The notes beneath the pieces were generated by a model that made no database searches, was not told the DNA's origin, and saw only the letters and a program-made list of their open reading frames with translations. DNA of 64,000 nucleotides from Streptomyces fulvoviolaceus. Lineage in GTDB: Bacteria; Actinomycetota; Actinomycetes; Streptomycetales; Streptomycetaceae. Location of the stretch: contig NZ_JOEY01000006.1 in the NCBI RefSeq assembly GCF_000718165.1, forward strand, positions 1 to 64,000. The letters are read 5' to 3'. The translations under genes and the position numbers were made by a program. This document shows positions 51,208 through 59,824 of the stretch, piece by piece. The stretch's first letter is position 1. Every line of letters begins with the position of its first letter.

Positions 51208-52515
51208 TCACCGGGCCCGTAGTCCCGCCAGTACGCCCTCCGTGTCGGCGCCCGACTCGACCGCCGTACCGTCCGGCACCGGAGCGTGCGGAGGAAGAAC
51301 CGCCCGCGTCCGGCCGAGCAGCCGACACCCCACCACCCATCCGGGACCATCCGCCCGTACCTCGTGCGGCCCCTCGCAGGAAGAGGGCGTCCCGGCGAAC
51401 GCCGCCGCCACGTCCCTCATCGATACGTCGATCAGATGCCCGCCTCCGCCGGCCAGGGAGCCGAGCGCACCCAGCGCGGCGACCAGGCCCGTCAGCGGAT
51501 CCGCGATCGCGTCGGCGCAGAACACCGGCCCGCCGTCCGAGCGGCCCACGAGTCCTCCGGCGACCGCCGCGTCGTCACCGAAGGCGACCCGGTCGGGCCG
51601 GCCCCGGCCGTACCCCGTGATGCCGATCCACACCTTGCCCGCGCGATGACCGAGGCGTTCCGGGGCCAGCCCCAGCTGGGCGAGCGCACGCGGCCGGGAC
51701 GCCTCGATCACGACGTCGGCGGCCTCGATCAGTTCGGCGAGCACCGCACGCCCCGCCGTCGAGGTGAAGTCCACGGCGACACTCTCGTGCCCGGCGTGGA
51801 GCCAGTCGTAGAACCGCCGGTCGCCGGCCCGCGCGCCGTCGGGCCGCAGCGTGCTCTCCACCTTGACCACCCGGGCGCCGGCCCGGCCGAGCAAGTGGGC
51901 GCACAGGGGGCCGGCCCACAGCGAGGAGAGGTCGACGACGAGGGGGCGGTCGGTCTTGTGGGGCGCGGCGATCGAGGTGGCCTTCCAGGGCGTGTCGATC
52001 GCTGTTGGGCCGGCCGGCAGGGCGGCGGCGGGGACGCCGAAGAGACGGATGTGCGCGGCGAACTCCCGCGCCGGGGCCCCGCGTACGGCCGTGGCGAGGT
52101 CGTCCCAGGGATCGGCCACATCGGCTCGGCCCAGCATCGCCGGTACGAGCTCGAAGTCGTCCGGGCGGCTCAACGTCACCGCCAGCCAGCCGTCCGCCGC
52201 GGGCAGCAGTCTGCTCGCGCCGCCCGCGGACGTACGGCCCTGCCGGGTCAGGTTCATGGCGCCTGCCCGGCCGCCGAGCAGAAGGGCCGGGTCGAGGTCG
52301 GCGCCCAGTGCCGACAGGGCGCCGCCGACCGCACCGATCAGGGACAGCATCGGTCCCGGCGACAGGACGGGCGGACCGCCCGCCTCACCCGTCAGCGCCA
52401 TGCCGCCGGAGGCCGCCCAGCCCAGGTACGGGCACTCGACGGCGACCGGAGGTGGTGCGAAGTCGCCGAGGGACCCCAGCCACCGCCGTACGGTCTCGAC
52501 GGCGGCCCCGGTCAC
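51208..52515 (-). CDS. CaiB/BaiF-family CoA-transferase with permuted domain order
   Basis: 435 residues. The diagnostic N-terminal CaiB motif (VVDLSSLWAGPLC ... GARVVKVES) lies at residues 193-221, not near residue 10. Residues 1-190 instead resemble the second half of a usual CaiB protein (SRLLPAADGWLAVTLSRPDDFELV). The predicted Asp nucleophile is in DAIADPLTG near 339. This suggests a circularly permuted or rearranged family member. GTG start overlaps the creatininase stop (GTGA). Confidence 0.85.
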   Translation of the reverse strand: MTGAAVETVRRWLGSLGDFAPPPVAVECPYLGWAASGGMALTGEAGGPPVLSPGPMLSLIGAVGGALSALGADLDPALLLGGRAGAMNLTRQGRTSAGGASRLLPAADGWLAVTLSRPDDFELVPAMLGRADVADPWDDLATAVRGAPAREFAAHIRLFGVPAAALPAGPTAIDTPWKATSIAAPHKTDRPLVVDLSSLWAGPLCAHLLGRAGARVVKVESTLRPDGARAGDRRFYDWLHAGHESVAVDFTSTAGRAVLAELIEAADVVIEASRPRALAQLGLAPERLGHRAGKVWIGITGYGRGRPDRVAFGDDAAVAGGLVGRSDGGPVFCADAIADPLTGLVAALGALGSLAGGGGHLIDVSMRDVAAAFAGTPSSCEGPHEVRADGPGWVVGCRLLGRTRAVLPPHAPVPDGTAVESGADTEGVLAGLRAR

Positions 52516-53204
52516 GAGGGGGCTCCGTCTCTCAGCGCTCCCCCGACGAGCCCCAGGACATGGCCGACCAGCTCGTCGAAGAGGCGTGCGCCTTCCTCCG
52601 CCGTCGCGGTCGTCGGGTCGCCGAGCACACCGGAGGGCGACACGGCGCCGACACCTCCGGCGAGCATCGCGGGCATCAACTCCCGCAGAGGAGCCGTGTT
52701 TCCGGTCGCCGCGCGCGTCATGTCCACGCGTTCCGGGGCGAGATGGAGCATGAGCGAGGTCTCGGTGTGACCGGCGTGCGCGTCGCCCCCCGCCGGGAAG
52801 CAGGGAATCCAGGCGACGTCCCGACCCTCCTCCTCCACCAGTTGCGACACGGCCCCGGACAGGCAACGCACGTTCCCGCCATGGCCGTTGACGAACACGA
52901 CCGGGCCGGACCAGAGGGTGAGCGAGCGCACGAGCTCCACGAGCAGGAACCGCAGTGCCTCGTTGCCGATGGAGACGGTCCCGGCGAAGGACTGGTGCTC
53001 CCCGCTGGCCGCGTAGACGACCGGCGGCGCCACCAGCACCCTCTCCCCCAGCCGCCGCGCCACTTCGTGCGCGACGGCGTCGGCGATCCGCGTGTCGGTG
53101 TCCAGGGGCAGATGCGGACCGTGCTGCTCGAAGGAGCCGAGCGGCACCAGGACGAGCGGCCGGTCCGGTACGGCCGTCCAGGCGAGGTCCGACAACTGCG
53201 TCAT
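52512..53204 (-). CDS. Creatininase-family protein, MftE-like
   Basis: 230 residues. Metal ligands E26, H28 and D37 in SFEQHGPHLPLDTD, H108 in NGHGGN, and E148 in HAGHTETS are all present. The sequence style matches the mycofactocin peptidase MftE, a creatininase homologue. No mftA, mftB, mftC or mftF gene is visible within the window, so either it is an orphan copy or it has a different amide substrate. It starts 10 bp after the beta-galactosidase stop and could be read through from that operon. Confidence 0.82.
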   Translation of the reverse strand: MTQLSDLAWTAVPDRPLVLVPLGSFEQHGPHLPLDTDTRIADAVAHEVARRLGERVLVAPPVVYAASGEHQSFAGTVSIGNEALRFLLVELVRSLTLWSGPVVFVNGHGGNVRCLSGAVSQLVEEEGRDVAWIPCFPAGGDAHAGHTETSLMLHLAPERVDMTRAATGNTAPLRELMPAMLAGGVGAVSPSGVLGDPTTATAEEGARLFDELVGHVLGLVGGALRDGAPS

Positions 53205-53214
53205 CCGGGGCTCC

Positions 53215-55287
53215 CTAAGCCGGTTCCTCAGACCGTTCCTCGGTGAGGATCTTCACGTCCCAGGGTCCCAGGGGAACGGCATCCGGGTACACCTCGTCCG
53301 ACAACACGTCTCGCACGGCCCCGGGAACCGGCACCGACACCGGCTCCCACGACCAGTTGTGCAGGAAGCGGACCCGGCGGCCGTCCCGTGCGGTGGCCGA
53401 CGTCGCGGTGACGCTCGGCTGGGACGGGCGCCAGGCGTCGGCCGGGGCCGCCCACTCGAACAGGGCCCGGGCGAAGGCGGGGTCGGGGACCGTGCCGACG
53501 TAGGTGATCCGTCCGGCGCCGTGACGCTGGGTGGTGGCCGCGGGCCAGCGTCCGAAGTGGGGATGCTCGTACGACGCCAGCTCCTCGGCTCCTTGTGGCC
53601 GGAGGCCGTCTGTCCAGTGCAGGGCGCGGGCCTCGGGCGGGAGGGGCAGGGTGGCGGTGCCGGTCACGGGCAGCGGGGCGACCAGGTTGCTGAACTCGTC
53701 GTACGTCACTCCGGCCGCCCCGGCCAGACGTGCGGGCTGCACGTCGGTACGCGCCCTCGCCTCGGTGTCGCCGTAACCGGTGCGGGGGCCCAGCACGAGG
53801 TGGCCGCCCGCTTCGGCGTAGGCCACCAGCCGGTCGAGGATCTCGTCGTCGGCCGCGTAGTAGGCGGGCACGACCAGAACGGGAGGCAGCTCGCCGGCCT
53901 GGAGCTGGCCGGGGTGGAGGATGCGCGTCTGCAGTCCGGCGTCGAAGGCGCCCCGGTAGAAGGCGTCGAAGACCGTCTCGTACGACCGCTCGTTCGCGCT
54001 GCCGTCAGGGGCGGCCAGGGGCGGCTGGGCCTGGAGCGCCCACTTGCTGGGGCCGTCGTGGACGAAGGCGACCTCGGCGTCCGGGGTGAGCGCCGCCACC
54101 AGGTCGCCCGCCTTCTCCAACTCCTCACCCAGCACGGCGAGTTCCCGGTACACGCGCCCGGGGCGGCCGTTGTGCGGGAGGATGCCGCCCCAGTAGGTCT
54201 CGGTGCCGAAGTGCAGGGTGTGCCAGTGCCAGTACTCGATCATCGAGGCGCCGCGGGAGACGAGGGCCCAGGCCGCTTGGCGCCACTGGCCGTCGTAGGC
54301 GGGGCGGTTGTTCCAGGGATAGCTGATGGCCTGGGCGTTGGTCTCGGTCACCAGGAAGGGTTCCTGGCGGGAGGAGTACATACGGTCGGCGCTGCGGTAG
54401 AGCGCCCAGGTGCCGTTGGTCGTCCAGTCCTGGCCGGATCCGCCCGTGTCCGGCAGTTCCAGGGCGTCCTGCATCGTGTAGTACGGGTTGCCCGCGGTGA
54501 CGTCGAGCCGCTCGGTGAGCTTGTCGTCCTCGACGCCCGGGCGGTCGTAGGAGATGCAGGTGGTGACGAACTGGCCGGGGCGGGCGTACTCGCGGACGAT
54601 GTCCGCCTGCCAGGTGATGAACTCGGTGACGAGCCGGGCCTGGAAGCGCCGCCAGGCCAGGTCGTACTGCGGCTGGGCGTTGCCGTCCGGGGTCCACAGG
54701 TCGGCCCAGGTGGACAGCCGGTGCGACCAGTAGACCAGGCCCCACTCGCGGTTGAGGGTCTCCACGTCGCCGTACTGGGCGCGGAGTTCGTCGGTGAAGC
54801 GCTGGAACACCCCACGGTTGTGGAGGAGATGGAGGCCCGGTTCGTTGTCGACCTGGAAGCCGATGACTGCCGGGTGGTCGGCGTACCGGGCGACGATCTT
54901 CCGGATGACCCGCTCGGCGTGGAAGCGGAACGCCGGGTGGGTCAGGTCGACCTCCTGGCGGCCGCCCCAGCCGATGCGCTCTCCCGTGCGCCGCTCCCCC
55001 GCGATCTCCGGGTAGTGGCGAGCGAGCCACGGCGGCACGGCGTACGTCGGTGTCCCGAGGATCACCGCGATGCCGCGCTCGTGGGCGCCGTCCAGCACCG
55101 GCCGCAGCCAGTCCAGGTCGAAGCGGCCGTTCTCCGGCTCCCAGGTGGACCACACGGACTCGCCGACCCGGATCACGGTGAAGCGGGCCTCGGCCATCAG
55201 GTCGAGGTCGTCCTTGAGACGCTCGTACGGCTGGTACTCGTGGTAGTAGGCGGCGCCGAAGAGAACCCGGCGAGGAAGCTCGAACAT
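53215..55287 (-). CDS. GH42 beta-galactosidase
   Basis: 690 residues, the usual GH42 length. TIM barrel with acid/base Glu149 (VDNEPG) and nucleophile Glu315 (VTETNAQ), then a trimerisation domain and a short C-terminal beta domain. No signal peptide, so it acts in the cytoplasm on imported galactosides. Last catabolic gene of the sugar module; 72 bp separate it from the second permease. Confidence 0.95.
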   Translation of the reverse strand: MFELPRRVLFGAAYYHEYQPYERLKDDLDLMAEARFTVIRVGESVWSTWEPENGRFDLDWLRPVLDGAHERGIAVILGTPTYAVPPWLARHYPEIAGERRTGERIGWGGRQEVDLTHPAFRFHAERVIRKIVARYADHPAVIGFQVDNEPGLHLLHNRGVFQRFTDELRAQYGDVETLNREWGLVYWSHRLSTWADLWTPDGNAQPQYDLAWRRFQARLVTEFITWQADIVREYARPGQFVTTCISYDRPGVEDDKLTERLDVTAGNPYYTMQDALELPDTGGSGQDWTTNGTWALYRSADRMYSSRQEPFLVTETNAQAISYPWNNRPAYDGQWRQAAWALVSRGASMIEYWHWHTLHFGTETYWGGILPHNGRPGRVYRELAVLGEELEKAGDLVAALTPDAEVAFVHDGPSKWALQAQPPLAAPDGSANERSYETVFDAFYRGAFDAGLQTRILHPGQLQAGELPPVLVVPAYYAADDEILDRLVAYAEAGGHLVLGPRTGYGDTEARARTDVQPARLAGAAGVTYDEFSNLVAPLPVTGTATLPLPPEARALHWTDGLRPQGAEELASYEHPHFGRWPAATTQRHGAGRITYVGTVPDPAFARALFEWAAPADAWRPSQPSVTATSATARDGRRVRFLHNWSWEPVSVPVPGAVRDVLSDEVYPDAVPLGPWDVKILTEERSEEPA

Positions 55288-55315
55288 CCTTCTCCCATAC
55301 GGTGATTGAGTGGTT

Positions 55316-55370
55316 GTCAGCCCTTGTCCGTCAGCCCTTGTCCGTCAGGCCTTGGTCCGTCAGCCCTTGA
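55316..55370. repeat. Degenerate tandem repeat (unit about 14 bp) at the permease stop
   Basis: The unit TCCGTCAGCCCTTG occurs almost four times in a row (one partial, two exact, one with an extra base and a substitution). One copy contains the actual stop codon of the permease at 55360-55362; the others repeat that stop context downstream. It looks like a slippage-generated expansion of the gene's 3' end. Confidence 0.8.
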
Positions 55371-56178
55371 CCGCGCCCGTGGACAGGCCTTCCAGGAGCT
55401 GTTTGCGGAGGACGACGAAGAGGGCGACCGCGGGTACGACGGCGAGGACGGCTCCGGCGAGCACGAGGTCGTACTGCCGTTGTTCCGAGACGAACAGGGT
55501 CTGCAGGCCCAGCGGCAGGGTGTACTGGGAGCTGTCGGAGACCAGGACCAGCGGCCACAGGAAGCTGTTGTAGCTCTGCAGGAACTGCCACACGGCGAGC
55601 GCGCCGAGCGAGGGCCGCAGCAGGGGCAGCACGATGGTCCGGAAGATGCCGAACTCGCTGGCCCCGTCGATCCGGGCCGCCTCCAGCACCGAGTCCGGGA
55701 TGGACTGCACGATGTACTGCTGCATCATGAAGATCCCGAACGCGGGCGCCACCCACGGCACGATCAGCGCGAACCACGGGCTGCCCAGGCCGGTCTTGAC
55801 GAGGATCACGAACAACGGCACGAGGATCACCGCGAACGGGATGGACAGCGAGCTGAACATCACGCCGAACAGCAGCCGTTTGCCCGTGAAGCGGAACTTG
55901 GCGAAGCCGTAGCCGGCCAGTGCGCAGACGAAGACGGACACGGCGGTGGCGACGAGGGCGACGACCGTGCTCATCAGGAACCAGCGCCAGAACGGCTGCT
56001 CGGAGAAGAGGCGTTGGTAGTTGTCGAGGGTGAACGGGTCGGGGAACAGCCGCGGCGGATAGCCGAAGATGTCGCCGCGCGGCTTGAACGATCCGCTCAA
56101 CGCCCACAGCAGCGGGGCGAAGAAGGCCAGGAGCAGCAGGACCAGTGCGCCGTAGAGCGGCACGCGCGTGCGCGTCAT
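55360..56178 (-). CDS. Sugar ABC transporter permease (MalG-type)
   Basis: 272 residues, six hydrophobic helices, with the EAA loop EAARIDGASEFGIFRTIVLPLLRP-type sequence (in parts) near the middle and a short ending typical of MalG/AraQ proteins. ATGA overlap with the partner permease upstream. Imports the galactoside cleaved by the GH42 enzyme. Confidence 0.92.
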   Translation of the reverse strand: MTRTRVPLYGALVLLLLAFFAPLLWALSGSFKPRGDIFGYPPRLFPDPFTLDNYQRLFSEQPFWRWFLMSTVVALVATAVSVFVCALAGYGFAKFRFTGKRLLFGVMFSSLSIPFAVILVPLFVILVKTGLGSPWFALIVPWVAPAFGIFMMQQYIVQSIPDSVLEAARIDGASEFGIFRTIVLPLLRPSLGALAVWQFLQSYNSFLWPLVLVSDSSQYTLPLGLQTLFVSEQRQYDLVLAGAVLAVVPAVALFVVLRKQLLEGLSTGAVKG

Positions 56179-57116
56179 GAGGTGGCCCTCCCGATGCCGA
56201 GGAGACGGTTGAAGAGCTGGCTGAGGCCGAAGACGAGGACGAACAGGACGACGGCCGCCGCGGCGGCGTACCCGAACTGCTGGCGCTGGAAGGCGGCCCG
56301 GTAGATGAACATCGTCACCGAGAGGGTCGACTCGGCCGGTCCGCCGCCGGTCAGCAGGTACGGCTCCTCGAAGATCTGGGCGGCACCGATGAAGGAGGTG
56401 ACGACGACGAAGGCCGTCACCGGCTTCAGCGCCGGCAGGGTGACGGTGGTGAAGGTGCGCAGGCGTCCGGCGCCGTCGATCGCGGCGGCCTCGTACAACT
56501 CCCTTGGTACCGCCTGGAGTCCGGCGAGGAAGAAGACGGTGAGATAGCCGGTCCAGCGCCACACCATGACCAGGGCGATGCTCACCTTGGCCAGGCTCGG
56601 GTCGCCGAGCCAGTCGACGCCGCCGGTGCCGAACAGGGCGCGCAGCACCGAGTTGACGAGCCCGAACTGCCGGTCGAAGAGCAGGCCGAAGATGAGCGCG
56701 ACGAGGATCGGTGAGACGACGATCGGCACGAAGTAGGCGGTGCGCCACAGGTCGCGGGCGCGCAGGCCACGGGTGTTGAGGGCCTGGGCGATGAGCAGGG
56801 CGAGCGGGACGACGACGCAGACCGCGACGAGCACGAAGACGGCCGTGTTGCCGAGGGCGCGGTGGAAGCTGATGTCGGTGGCGAGGAGACGGTAGTTGCG
56901 CAGCCCCACCCAGTGCGGGGTGCCGAGGCCGACCCATTCGGTCAGGCTCAGCCACAGCGAGACCGCGACGGGGACCAGCATGAACAGGACGTAGAGGAGA
57001 TAGAAGGGCGAGATGAAGAGGTACGGCGCCCAGGACCTGCGCGGGCGGTGAGCGGTGCCGTGCGTGCCCGAGCGCTCTTCGGCGGTACGGGCCCGGCCCG
57101 CTATGGCGGTGGTCAT
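56175..57116 (-). CDS. Sugar ABC transporter permease (MalF-type)
   Basis: 313 residues with six predicted helices; EAAAIDGAGRLRTF is the EAA loop that contacts the ATPase. The N-terminus carries a 30-residue cytoplasmic arm. No ATPase gene is in this module, as is usual in Streptomyces where the shared ATPase MsiK serves many sugar importers. Confidence 0.92.
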   Translation of the reverse strand: MTTAIAGRARTAEERSGTHGTAHRPRRSWAPYLFISPFYLLYVLFMLVPVAVSLWLSLTEWVGLGTPHWVGLRNYRLLATDISFHRALGNTAVFVLVAVCVVVPLALLIAQALNTRGLRARDLWRTAYFVPIVVSPILVALIFGLLFDRQFGLVNSVLRALFGTGGVDWLGDPSLAKVSIALVMVWRWTGYLTVFFLAGLQAVPRELYEAAAIDGAGRLRTFTTVTLPALKPVTAFVVVTSFIGAAQIFEEPYLLTGGGPAESTLSVTMFIYRAAFQRQQFGYAAAAAVVLFVLVFGLSQLFNRLLGIGRATS

Positions 57117-57126
57117 GGCGGTCCTC

Positions 57127-58464
57127 CTAACGTCCGGCCTGGTCGCGGTAGTCGGCTGCGGTCTGCTTCAGTGCCTGGCGCGGGGTGACGTCGCCGCGGT
57201 AGGCGCGCAGGAGGTTGCCGGCGAGGACGTCGAAGAGGATCGACTGGTCCGGGCTCTGGTAGAAGGCCGGCACGTCCGGCAGCAACGAGCGGTAGAGGCT
57301 GAAGAGGCGCTGCCCGCCGCAGAAGTCGTCCTGCGCGGCATTGAGTCGGGGATCCTCGTACACCGAGCGGCGGGTCGGCAGATAGCCGGTCTCGGTGAAG
57401 CGGCGCACCTGGCCCTCGTGGGTGAGCCACGTGTTGAGGAGGAAGTCGGTGGCCGCCTCGGTGTTGGCCTTGTCCTTGACGACACCGAAGCCGGTGCCGC
57501 CGAGCGCGGCGGTGACCCCGCCGCCCTTCGTGAACCGGGGCAGGGCCCGCACCCGCCACTTCCCTTTCTGTTCCGGCACGTTGGAGACCAGGCCGTAGCT
57601 CTTGTACCAGATGGCCATGGGCAGCCCGACGACCCTGTTCGTCTTGAGGGCGGTCTGCATCGCCGCCCCGTAGTAGTCGGAGATGTCGATGACGAAGCCG
57701 GTGCGCAGCCCCTCGCAGAGGAAGCGGAGCACCTCCTCGGCCTCCGGGGAGTCGAGCACCAGGTTCTGGTCGGCGTCGAAGAAGGCTCCGCCGCGCTGGT
57801 AGAGCAGCATCTGGAAGGACTGCACGACCTGGCCGGTGTCGCTGCCCACGGTGGAGACGACGCACAGCGAGGCGCCGTGGTCCTTGTGCACCCGGGCGCC
57901 GACCTCGGCGAACTCCTCCCAAGTGGGGGTGTCCGTGGGGAGGTTCCACTCCGTGAACAGGTCGTCGCGGTAGTAGTAGACGACCATCGGGGTGTCCGAG
58001 TCGAGGGCGTAGACCTTGCCGTCCCTGCTGTAGGGGGCGATGCGGGCGGGCAGCAGGTCGTCCTTCAGACCGGGGACGGCGGCGATGTCGGGGGTCAGGT
58101 CGTGCAGCAGGCGCGGGGCGATGTCGCCGCGCAGCATGCGGGGGAAGCTGCCGATCTCGAAGCCGATCGTGTCGGGGGTGCCGCGGCCTGCCACGGCTTG
58201 GGCGAGCAGCTTGGTGACGAGGTCGGCGGGTCCGGCGCGGGTGACGTCGAGGTGGTAGCGGAAGTCGGTGAGCCGGTCGGCCTCGGGTATGCCCTTGCGG
58301 AAGAAGGCCTCGTATCCGGGGTCGTGGGTCCAGAGGGAAAGCGTCACGTCGCCGGAGGTGCGGGCCGTGGTGCTCTCGCCTCCGCAGGCGGCCAGTGCGG
58401 CGGCCGTGCCGAGGCCGAGGCCGGCGCGCAACAGGGCGCGGCGGGATGGGGGTGCTGTGTACAC
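57127..58464 (-). CDS. Extracellular sugar-binding lipoprotein
   Basis: 445 residues. A Tat-like signal (SRRALLRAG) followed by a lipobox ending in LAACGG marks an exported lipoprotein. The mature part is a type-2 sugar-binding fold (LSLWTHDPGYE, ALDSDTPMVVYYYRDDLF, GGTGFGVVKDK). GTG start at 58464. It delivers the galactoside to the two permeases; 10 bp separate it from the first. Confidence 0.92.
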   Translation of the reverse strand: MYTAPPSRRALLRAGLGLGTAAALAACGGESTTARTSGDVTLSLWTHDPGYEAFFRKGIPEADRLTDFRYHLDVTRAGPADLVTKLLAQAVAGRGTPDTIGFEIGSFPRMLRGDIAPRLLHDLTPDIAAVPGLKDDLLPARIAPYSRDGKVYALDSDTPMVVYYYRDDLFTEWNLPTDTPTWEEFAEVGARVHKDHGASLCVVSTVGSDTGQVVQSFQMLLYQRGGAFFDADQNLVLDSPEAEEVLRFLCEGLRTGFVIDISDYYGAAMQTALKTNRVVGLPMAIWYKSYGLVSNVPEQKGKWRVRALPRFTKGGGVTAALGGTGFGVVKDKANTEAATDFLLNTWLTHEGQVRRFTETGYLPTRRSVYEDPRLNAAQDDFCGGQRLFSLYRSLLPDVPAFYQSPDQSILFDVLAGNLLRAYRGDVTPRQALKQTAADYRDQAGR

Positions 58465-58549
58465 ACGTGACTCCTCACGCGGTGCGGCTACGGGGAGTGC
58501 GTGCGCGGCCGTCCCGGGCGGCGCACGCGGGCAGGGGTGGCGGCGGGGA

Positions 58550-59635
58550 TCAGTCGGTGGTCGTCCGACTGCGCACCGGCCCGCTGGAGGCCCGTACGGC
58601 CAACTCGACGGGGATACCGTCGTGTTGGGCCGGACGGGGGCGGCCCTCGATCATCGCGATCAGCACGTCCACGGCATGGTTCGCGAGCGCCGTCGTGTCG
58701 TGCCGGACGGTGGTCAGGGGCGGTGAGAGGTGGGCGGCGGCGGGGATGTCGTCGTAGCCGACGACGCTCACGTCGCCGGGGACGGACAGTCCGGCCTCGG
58801 CGAACGCGCGCAGGGCGCCGAGGGCCATGTCGTCGTTGGCGGCGAACACCGCGGTGACGTCGGAGAGTTGGGCGAGCTGTCGGCCGGCGGCGTACCCGGA
58901 CGCCGGGCTCCAGTCGCCCGGGGTGGGCAGCGTTGGTTCGGGGGCGCCGGCGGCCGCGAGCGCCTCGCGCCAGCCGCGCAGACGGTCGCGAGCGGCCCAC
59001 CAGTCCTGGGGGCCGGGGATGTGCCAGACGGTGCGATGTCCCAGGGAGAGCAGGTGCTCGGTGGCGAGCCGGGCGGCCGCGACCCCGTCGGCACCGACCA
59101 CCGCGCCCACCCCGTCGGTGAGTTCGACGCCCTCCGCGAGGCTGACGACCGGTACCTCCGCGCTGAGCCGGAGCGGGGTGCCGTCGTCGATCGGCTCGGA
59201 CAGGACGATGCCGTCCACGCCCTGCTCCAGGAGTGCCTCCACGGCGACGGGCACCCTCCCCCAGACTCCGTCCGGGGGGACCCCCATCTCGCTTCGCTCG
59301 CCCTCCAGGGTGCTGGCGAGCGCGAACGAGTAACCCGCCCGCTGCATCGACCGTTCCAGAGCGATGAGCAGCGTCGAGGGGCCGTACAGCGCCGTGCCCA
59401 GCGAGACGACACCGATCCGCCGGTAGCGGCCGAGGAGCAGGGCGCGCGCCGCGTTGTTCGGGCGGTAGTCCAGCTCCCGGATGACCCGGAGCACGCGGTC
59501 GCGCACCTCCGGGCTGACGTGCGGCTCGCTGTTGACGACCCGTGAGACCGTCTTCTGCGAGACGCCGGCGGCCCGCGCGACCTCGGTCATCCCGGGCCCG
59601 CGCCGCCGACGCCCGGCGGCTCCGGTCGTCGTCAT
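58550..59635 (-). CDS. LacI-family transcriptional regulator
   Basis: 361 residues. LacI helix-turn-helix near residues 16-40 (MTEVARAAGVSQKTVSRVVN), hinge helix YRPNNAARALLLGR, then a periplasmic-binding-like effector domain (ANDDMALGALRAF, VVGYDDIP). It lies upstream of the binding protein on the same strand (85-bp gap) and probably represses the module until a galactoside binds. Confidence 0.93.
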   Translation of the reverse strand: MTTTGAAGRRRRGPGMTEVARAAGVSQKTVSRVVNSEPHVSPEVRDRVLRVIRELDYRPNNAARALLLGRYRRIGVVSLGTALYGPSTLLIALERSMQRAGYSFALASTLEGERSEMGVPPDGVWGRVPVAVEALLEQGVDGIVLSEPIDDGTPLRLSAEVPVVSLAEGVELTDGVGAVVGADGVAAARLATEHLLSLGHRTVWHIPGPQDWWAARDRLRGWREALAAAGAPEPTLPTPGDWSPASGYAAGRQLAQLSDVTAVFAANDDMALGALRAFAEAGLSVPGDVSVVGYDDIPAAAHLSPPLTTVRHDTTALANHAVDVLIAMIEGRPRPAQHDGIPVELAVRASSGPVRSRTTTD

Positions 59636-59654
59636 GTGCCCTCCCCACGGTGTG

Positions 59655-59712
59655 GACTACGTAGTCAAGGCCGCCCAACCGAACGCCGAAAGCGCGGCAT
59701 GACTACGTAGTC
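59655..59712. promoter_or_regulatory. Two LacI-type operators GACTACGTAGTC
   Basis: Perfect 12-bp palindromes at 59655-59666 and 59701-59712, 46 bp apart start to start, just upstream of the LacI gene. The spacing (about 4.4 helical turns) would allow a looped or side-by-side repressor complex. No copy was seen between the LacI gene and the binding-protein gene. Confidence 0.85.
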
Positions 59713-59770
59713 AGGACAATGGCAGGCAGCTTCGGACGACGTCAATGGTCCGTACGGCATCCATCCGAAT

Positions 59771-59802
59771 GGTGCTTCGGCCGCGCCGTCGGCCGAAGCA
59801 CC
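59771..59802. terminator. Hairpin terminator for the metalloprotease gene
   Basis: Perfect 12-bp inverted repeat (59771-59782 and 59791-59802) with an 8-base loop, 23 bp beyond the metalloprotease stop in its direction of transcription. Confidence 0.8.
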
Positions 59803-59824
59803 GCTCGCCAAGGCGTCGGTTACG

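Noticed and set aside
51208..53204. Part of a mycofactocin gene cluster
   Set aside because: Only an MftE-like gene is present; no precursor peptide ending in a Val-Tyr pair and no radical-SAM gene were found nearby.
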